From a virus: a stretch of 23,756 nucleotides of DNA. The position numbers were made by a program, and so were the translations under genes. Positions within the stretch are counted from its first letter, which is position 1; every line of letters starts with the position of its first letter. Location: positions 1 to 23,756 of the IMG/VR virus record IMGVR_UViG_3300021962_000656. One strand, written 5' to 3'. This document shows, piece by piece, positions 20,398-23,756 of this stretch. The notes beneath the pieces are model-generated. The model was not told where the DNA came from. It saw nothing but the letters and a program-made list of their open reading frames with translations, and searched no databases.

Positions 20398-20556
20398 TTA
20401 CATGCTTTTTAATAGTTGTAAAAAGTTTCTTTTAGCCTCGCAAAGATTGTGGCCAATGTATTTTTGTTTTATGTGGCTGCCGTCCTTTAATACTATTGAG
20501 CAAAGAATAAAATTTTCTTTTACTTCGTGGCTTATGTCTTTTAGTTTTATTTTCAT
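20398..20556 (-). CDS. Small hypothetical protein, 52 aa
   Basis: Read by hand in the gap: MKIKLKDISHEVKENFILCS, IVLKDGSHIKQKYIGHNLCE, then a helix AKRNFLQLLKSM. A beta hairpin plus helix, like small KTSC- or ribbon-type modules, with two Cys. Leader CCAATAAAAACTAATAAA. Confidence 0.53.
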   Translation of the reverse strand: MKIKLKDISHEVKENFILCSIVLKDGSHIKQKYIGHNLCEAKRNFLQLLKSM

Positions 20557-20587
20557 TTTATTAGTTTTTATTGGTTGTTAAATTAGT

Positions 20588-20884
20588 TTACCAAATTATA
20601 TTGGATCCTTTGCCGCCGATATAAACGTCTGTCAATTTATACCAGCAATTTGTTAATCTATTGGGGGTTTTTATTTCCAGCATTAGCGTTTCATTAGTGA
20701 AGGAAGAAAAATAATTTCTAAGCCTTAAAAGGTCGGTTTCGTCTATTTCCGTTACTGCTTCAAAATCATTATAGCCCCTATTTATTACTTTTATGTCTTT
20801 TGTGCTGTTTACTTCTATTATTGACATTCCGTAACCGTTTTTTCTGTCGGTTAGCTTGTTTATTGTTAATACTGCTTTATTCAT
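20588..20884 (-). CDS. Hypothetical protein, 98 aa
   Basis: Beta-rich with helix: YGMSIIEVNSTKDIKVINRGYNDFEAVTEIDETDLLRLRNYFSSF, then TLMLEIKTPNRLTNCWYKLTDVYIGGKGS. Basic and acidic patches balance. No family recognised. The leader ACCAGTAAAACCTAAATACA is a variant of the array type. Confidence 0.65.
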   Translation of the reverse strand: MNKAVLTINKLTDRKNGYGMSIIEVNSTKDIKVINRGYNDFEAVTEIDETDLLRLRNYFSSFTNETLMLEIKTPNRLTNCWYKLTDVYIGGKGSNIIW

Positions 20885-20906
20885 TGTATTTAGGTTTTAC
20901 TGGTTG

Positions 20907-21164
20907 TTAAATTAAATTTACTGCTGCCTCTACTCCTTCGGGGTTTGCTCCTTCGTAAAGCATGGCAAGGGCCAAAATCTTTGCATATTGGGGTTTAACT
21001 AACATTAAGCGCATGTAGTCCCCGTAATAATTTTTAGTCGTTGGCTGCTGGGCGTGTATTTGATCCAGTGCCGGCTTTATTGTTGTTGCTATGTTTAGGA
21101 CGGCCGCGCGTGTTTCGGGGCTTAGGTCGTTAATAAATTGCTGGGCTTTTGTGTGGTTGTTCAT
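20907..21164 (-). CDS. Hypothetical helical protein, 85 aa
   Basis: Helical bundle type: AQQFINDLSPETRAAVLNIATTIKPALDQIHAQQP, then YMRLMLVKPQYAKILALAMLYEGANPEGVEAAVNLI. Neutral and less acidic than its neighbours. No family recognised. Its leader and first bases (21162-21186) are an exact copy of those of the next gene upstream. Confidence 0.65.
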   Translation of the reverse strand: MNNHTKAQQFINDLSPETRAAVLNIATTIKPALDQIHAQQPTTKNYYGDYMRLMLVKPQYAKILALAMLYEGANPEGVEAAVNLI

Positions 21165-21186
21165 TTTTTAAGGTTTTAAGGTTGTT
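21162..21186. repeat. 25-bp leader duplication (second copy at 21381-21405)
   Basis: The 25 bases at 21162-21186 and 21381-21405 are identical and cover the leader and ATG of two adjacent genes. The second copy continues as a tandem TTTTAAGGTTG (21393-21403 and 21404-21414) and TTTTAT; a related GTTTTAAGGTTGTTTTAT is at 22091-22108. On the minus strand the unit reads CAACCTTAAAA. Confidence 0.8.
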
Positions 21187-21383
21187 AAATTAGTGTTTAC
21201 TTCTCTGGCTATGTCATTTATTGACGGGCTGCAATATGTTGAATAGTGGTAGTTATCAATATCAAAATATCTAATAAAATAATATTTATTTTTATATTTA
21301 TGGCTTATTTCTATTTTTGCGGTGTCATTATCAGGTAATAAAAAAATAACATTATTTTTTATTTCATTTGTTGTTACTATCAT
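21168..21383 (-). CDS. Hypothetical protein, 71 aa
   Basis: Beta-rich and aromatic: NNVIFLLPDNDTAKIEISHKYKNKYYFIRYFDIDNYHYSTYC, then a helix INDIAREVN. No family recognised. The stop is 3 bases before the ATG of the next gene. Confidence 0.62.
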   Translation of the reverse strand: MIVTTNEIKNNVIFLLPDNDTAKIEISHKYKNKYYFIRYFDIDNYHYSTYCSPSINDIAREVNTNLTTLKP

Positions 21384-21416
21384 TTTTTAAGGTTTTAAGG
21401 TTGTTTTAAGGTTGTT

Positions 21417-21860
21417 TTATTGTATTTCAGGGCTTAATATATAGTAGCCGCCCCAATCCTTCCCCAATGGGCTATTTTCTGCCTTTATTTTAAGTGCATA
21501 GCCTCGGCTATCATAATTGATAAAAAGGCCCTCTAATTTGTTATCAAATATTTTTTGAACCTGTTTTTCAATTTCATCTAATTTTGCATCACTTTCGGGG
21601 CAGCTGCCGTCCTCGTCCATTTTTAAGTGCATTTTTTCCGCTCTACCTGTTTTCCAATCTAACGGGCTTGGCTCTACATAATAGCCGTTATTTTGTGCGG
21701 TTGTTTCAATGGTTGCCAGTCTTTCCAGCTTTCGCAATTTATTACTAATCTTTTTGGCTTGATCTTGTGTAATTTCTTTACCCGTTGTTTGCTGGTAAAG
21801 TTGCGAAATATTAAAATAATGGCGGTTTAGGTTTTCGGCTCTTTGTTGTTTCTTGTTCAT
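21417..21860 (-). CDS. Conserved phage hypothetical protein, 147 aa
   Basis: Two parts. The first (about 1-60) is a helical hairpin (SQLYQQTTGKEITQDQAKKISNKLRKLERLATIE). The second contains LEGLFINYDSRGYALKIKAENSPLGKDWGGYYILSPE. The 'GLFINYD.RGYALKI' motif is one I recall in phage-encoded proteins from many hosts, without known activity. No membrane segment. It is one of the larger genes of the array. Confidence 0.72.
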   Translation of the reverse strand: MNKKQQRAENLNRHYFNISQLYQQTTGKEITQDQAKKISNKLRKLERLATIETTAQNNGYYVEPSPLDWKTGRAEKMHLKMDEDGSCPESDAKLDEIEKQVQKIFDNKLEGLFINYDSRGYALKIKAENSPLGKDWGGYYILSPEIQ

Positions 21861-21882
21861 TTTATTAGTTTTTAAGGGTGTT

Positions 21883-22083
21883 TTATAGGGTTATTTTATA
21901 GGCTAAATTCTGTTTAATTTCTCCGCTTTTGTGTAGGTAGTCTATATAGTCGCAAAATAATGTCCTGACATCTGCGGTGTATTGGTTTTGTCTTTTACTG
22001 GCTCTATATTCTTTTAGGTGCTGGGGGGCTACTTCTTTAAGGTAAGCCCAAAAATTTGCCCTAACTTCTTTTTGTGTTTTCAT
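21883..22083 (-). CDS. Hypothetical protein, 66 aa
   Basis: Helical and basic: VRANFWAYLKEVAPQHLKEYRASKRQNQYTADVRTLFCDYIDYLHKSGEI. Two aromatic-rich helices. The basic stretch ASKRQNQ may bind nucleic acid. Leader CAACCTTAAAACATTACACC. Confidence 0.63.
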   Translation of the reverse strand: MKTQKEVRANFWAYLKEVAPQHLKEYRASKRQNQYTADVRTLFCDYIDYLHKSGEIKQNLAYKITL

Positions 22084-22105
22084 GGTGTAATGTTTTAAGG
22101 TTGTT

Positions 22106-22345
22106 TTATTGGTTTATTTCTTTGCGTTTTATTGTGCGTGTAGCGTACCCGGTGCGCTTATATTCTCCTAGATCTTGGCTATATAGCGAAATAGGTATTT
22201 TAAGGCCGCTTTTTGTTTCTCTAAATTTGTCGCTTTTCTCAATTGGTAGGCCGTTGCTGGTACATTGGTAAAGCGAATTGTCCTCCCAGCCGAAGCCGTA
22301 ATTTTGTTGTATCACTAGGTAGTAAGTATATTTATTCGTTTTCAT
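22106..22345 (-). CDS. Conserved phage hypothetical protein, 79 aa
   Basis: YYLVIQQNYGFGWEDNSLYQCTS, then LYSQDLGEYKRTGYATRTIKRKEIN. Proteins with 'iQ.nyG.GWeD.s.Y' and 'DL.EY..tgya.R.i.Rk..n' recur in phages and plasmids of Bacteroidota and others with no known function. The strand-rich first half and basic end suggest a small RNA- or DNA-binding fold. Confidence 0.7.
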   Translation of the reverse strand: MKTNKYTYYLVIQQNYGFGWEDNSLYQCTSNGLPIEKSDKFRETKSGLKIPISLYSQDLGEYKRTGYATRTIKRKEINQ

Positions 22346-22366
22346 TTTATAGTTTTTATCAGTTTA

Positions 22367-22687
22367 TTAATATTGCATTAGTTCACGCTTTTTGCAGCCT
22401 CGTTGGATATTAGAGCGCAAAATTATACCAATGGCGCGGAGTGTTGCGGTATTTGTTTCGGTTATGTGGCCTAATCTTTCCAGCATGTCTAATCCTTTAT
22501 AGATATAAAAATCTCCATAACCGTATTGAAACGGCATAAAATACTTTGTTTCATCAGGTTGGCCGTAATTAATTGTAACGTATCCGGCAAAATAGCTGTT
22601 TCCGTTTACCTTATCAAACCATTGTTTTGCGTTTATGTCAATTGTTTGTACCTGTAAAGCTGCTGGGGTTGTTGTTTGTGTGTTCAT
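22367..22687 (-). CDS. Conserved phage hypothetical protein, 106 aa
   Basis: Has AKQWFDKVNGNSYFAGYVTINYGQPDETKYFMPFQYGYGDFYIYKGLDML, a beta core with conserved aromatic residues that I recall from phage proteins of this sort. The end (RSNIQRGCKKRELMQY) is basic. Function unknown. Leader ACTCAACACA. Confidence 0.7.
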   Translation of the reverse strand: MNTQTTTPAALQVQTIDINAKQWFDKVNGNSYFAGYVTINYGQPDETKYFMPFQYGYGDFYIYKGLDMLERLGHITETNTATLRAIGIILRSNIQRGCKKRELMQY

Positions 22688-22732
22688 TGTGTTGAGTTTT
22701 TTTTTAGTTTGTTAAATTTGTTTTTTTGTAAA

Positions 22733-22864
22733 TTAAAATAAATAATTTTTAACCGCTTTTAATGTTTTGAAGGTAATAGCGCCAATAATCAAAAGTAATG
22801 ATCCAGCGCAAAGGGTTAAATTAATGGCGTAAAGGACGGGCAAAAGTGTGTTAATTGTTTGCAT
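22733..22864 (-). CDS. Small membrane protein, 43 aa
   Basis: Read by hand in the gap: MQTINTLLPVLYAINLTLCAGSLLLIIGAITFKTLKAVKNYLF. One or two membrane helices with a basic C-terminus, so C-in. Leader CCCTAAACC. Followed by a 45-base gap without a gene. Confidence 0.5.
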   Translation of the reverse strand: MQTINTLLPVLYAINLTLCAGSLLLIIGAITFKTLKAVKNYLF

Positions 22865-22867
22865 GGT

Positions 22868-23044
22868 TTAGGGTTTAATTATTAATGATTTTGGAAATGC
22901 TTTTAGCTTACCGCTGGGGGTTGCAAAAGTTGGCTTTAATGTGAAATAAGTATTCCAGCCGTACACGTTCAAATAAAAGCGCGTTGGCTTGTTTCCTTGC
23001 TTTGCGTATTGCTGGGCTTGTTGTGTTGTGTATTCTGTTTGCAT
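22868..23044 (-). CDS. Small basic protein, 58 aa
   Basis: Read by hand in the gap: MQTEYTTQQAQQYAKQGNKP, TRFYLNVYGWNTYFTLKPTF, ATPSGKLKAFPKSLIIKP. A beta-rich middle with aromatic residues. Both this gene and the next downstream start MQT. Its TAA lies 1 base before the GGTTT-leader of the next, as CCCTAAACC-ATG. Confidence 0.52.
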   Translation of the reverse strand: MQTEYTTQQAQQYAKQGNKPTRFYLNVYGWNTYFTLKPTFATPSGKLKAFPKSLIIKP

Positions 23045-23055
23045 TTTATAGGGTT

Positions 23056-23130
23056 TTATAGGTTATCGGCTAATGTTATTAATAAAAATAAAAGGGCAAT
23101 TAAAAGGGCGGTTTGTGTTGATTTGTTCAT
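23056..23130 (-). CDS. Possible 24-aa membrane peptide
   Basis: Read by hand: MNKSTQTALLIALLFLLITLADNL, a single membrane helix. It fits the gap between its neighbours and has a stop 11 bases before the next ATG. Too short to be sure; leader CATATATC is unlike the array type. Confidence 0.35.
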   Translation of the reverse strand: MNKSTQTALLIALLFLLITLADNL

Positions 23131-23141
23131 GATATATGTAT

Positions 23142-23426
23142 TTATATGTTTTTAAGATCTTCAATATTTTGAATATAGTTGTTATATATAGCTAAATCAT
23201 TGTAAGTGTGTGTAGCTCCGTGCAACATGCCGTTTTTTCTGTTGTTCAGGGCTTCTATCAGGTCCGCGCGTGTTTCCAGTGCTTCTCTCAATGTTTCATT
23301 AATAAAGCGTGTTTTAGATGCTTTGCCGTTTCTTTTATTAAAGTCCTGTATTAGCTCATCTTTTGTTGGGAGCCATTTAGTAACATTAAAACACTGGTAG
23401 TAATCATTTGTAAAAATTGTTTTCAT
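23142..23426 (-). CDS. Hypothetical protein, 94 aa; first gene of leftward array
   Basis: Helical and basic: YYQCFNVTKWLPTKDELIQDFNKRNGKASKTRFINETLREALETRADLIEALNNRKNGMLHGATHTYNDLAIYNNYIQNIED. The TRADLIEALNNRKNG part could be a recognition helix, but no family is recognised. It is nearest to the promoter at 23481-23488, with a 48-nt leader carrying a hairpin, so it is probably the first expressed. Confidence 0.65.
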   Translation of the reverse strand: MKTIFTNDYYQCFNVTKWLPTKDELIQDFNKRNGKASKTRFINETLREALETRADLIEALNNRKNGMLHGATHTYNDLAIYNNYIQNIEDLKNI

Positions 23427-23455
23427 TTTGCTAATTTTTTTAGTTTTTTAATATT

Positions 23456-23472
23456 GGGCTATATTTCGGCCC
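23456..23472 (-). promoter_or_regulatory. Leader hairpin of the leftward array
   Basis: GGGC-CGAAATATA-GCCC on the minus strand lies between the promoter box at 23481-23488 and the first ATG. It is a 4-bp GC stem in otherwise AT-rich DNA; it may stabilise the leader or regulate the first gene. Short, so weakly supported. Confidence 0.35.
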
Positions 23473-23480
23473 GTCAAATA

Positions 23481-23488
23481 CAAATATA
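23481..23488 (-). promoter_or_regulatory. Main leftward promoter (TAnnTTTG)
   Basis: Minus-strand TATATTTG fits the -7 box. TAATTTACACAAAG (about 23492-23505) lies just upstream. A start near 23474 gives a 48-nt leader to the ATG at 23426, longer than at the other promoters. Confidence 0.5.
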
Positions 23489-23756
23489 TATATACTTTGT
23501 GTAAATTAAAGCATGCTAAAATAACCTTAACAAAACTTTAACATTTAAAGCTGGATCAATTTTAAGGCCATTTTTAGACGTTTTTAGAGGGTTTAGCGCA
23601 TTTTGATATATATACTAAGAAGCAGCTGAAATAGTTTAATTTTGGGTAAATTAGTTATTTTTTATATATGTAAAGCGTTGATTTTAGAAAACAGACCCCC
23701 CGCAGATAATAATACTATAATAATAGCTCAATAGATCCAGCACTAGCCCACACAAC
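23489..23756. other. Gene-free region at the right edge
   Basis: No gene of convincing length on either strand. It holds TAATTTACACAAA (23493-23505), a near-repeat TTTTTAGACG / TTTTTAGAGG at about 23571-23590, several TATATATA runs, a CCCCCC run near 23696-23701, and ATAATAATACTATAATAATAG near 23707. It is probably an upstream control region of the array, possibly with an origin or a divergent promoter for genes outside the window; nothing decides between them. Confidence 0.4.

Noticed and set aside
15900-23100. Regular short repeats resembling a CRISPR array
   Set aside because: The repeats are variable, lie immediately before start codons, and are separated by whole coding frames of differing length.
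1-23756. tRNA genes, integrase, att sites, reverse transcriptase or diversity-generating repeats
   Set aside because: None seen on either strand by eye; a tRNAscan and att search would be needed to exclude short or odd forms.

Overview
This window is a stretch of a tailed-phage genome (or closely related prophage/contig) that infects a member of the Bacteroidota. The evidence is very low GC, tightly packed small genes with ATGA/TAATG overlaps, a phage lysis cassette, a tail-fibre S74 chaperone end, two homing endonucleases, and several copies of the Bacteroidota -7 promoter box TAnnTTTG together with an absence of Shine-Dalgarno sequences. The species and phage genus cannot be read from the sequence.

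Layout. (1) 1-963, rightward: the end of a tail fibre/spike with an intramolecular chaperone, a protein with a Thr-rich C-terminal tail, and an unknown protein. These end at a hairpin terminator shared with the convergent operon. (2) 988-5327, leftward: a methyltransferase-glycosyltransferase fusion, a GIY-YIG homing endonuclease preceded by a foldable 100-nt leader, and a 688-residue fusion of a GT4 glycosyltransferase with a complete bacterial autotransporter heptosyltransferase (BAHT, TibC-like) carrying an exact four-cysteine iron-finger motif. (3) 5398-13329, rightward: a DUF6165-like protein; a lysis cassette of six or seven small membrane or lipoprotein genes plus a GH24 lysozyme; an HNH homing endonuclease; a metallophosphoesterase, a DUF3310 protein and a small HExxH putative peptidase; then a second glycan cluster (GT-A-like transferase, FkbM-type methyltransferase, a transferase with an N-terminal DUF3395-like module, a Cys-rich zinc-ribbon-like protein). 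(4) 13279-23426, leftward: about 40 very small genes, nearly all unrecognised, typical of an early/accessory phage region. Several under 60 codons were found by reading the gaps. Most are preceded by a C/A-rich, G-poor leader of the type AACCAATTAAACC-ATG. (5) 23427-23756: a gene-free promoter/leader region.

How it may work together. The most distinctive system is the glycan island that flanks the lysis genes on both sides: at least four glycosyltransferase domains, two methyltransferase domains and a DUF6165 protein. BAHT enzymes are cytoplasmic protein O-heptosyltransferases, and a Thr-rich, codon-randomised tail sits beside the BAHT gene. A phage-encoded O-glycosylation system that decorates its own virion proteins is therefore a reasonable hypothesis, though not proven. 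The second notable module is the lysis cassette, with a 28-codon ATGA-coupled membrane peptide, a u-spanin-like protein and an 80-nt out-of-frame overlap between two exported proteins.
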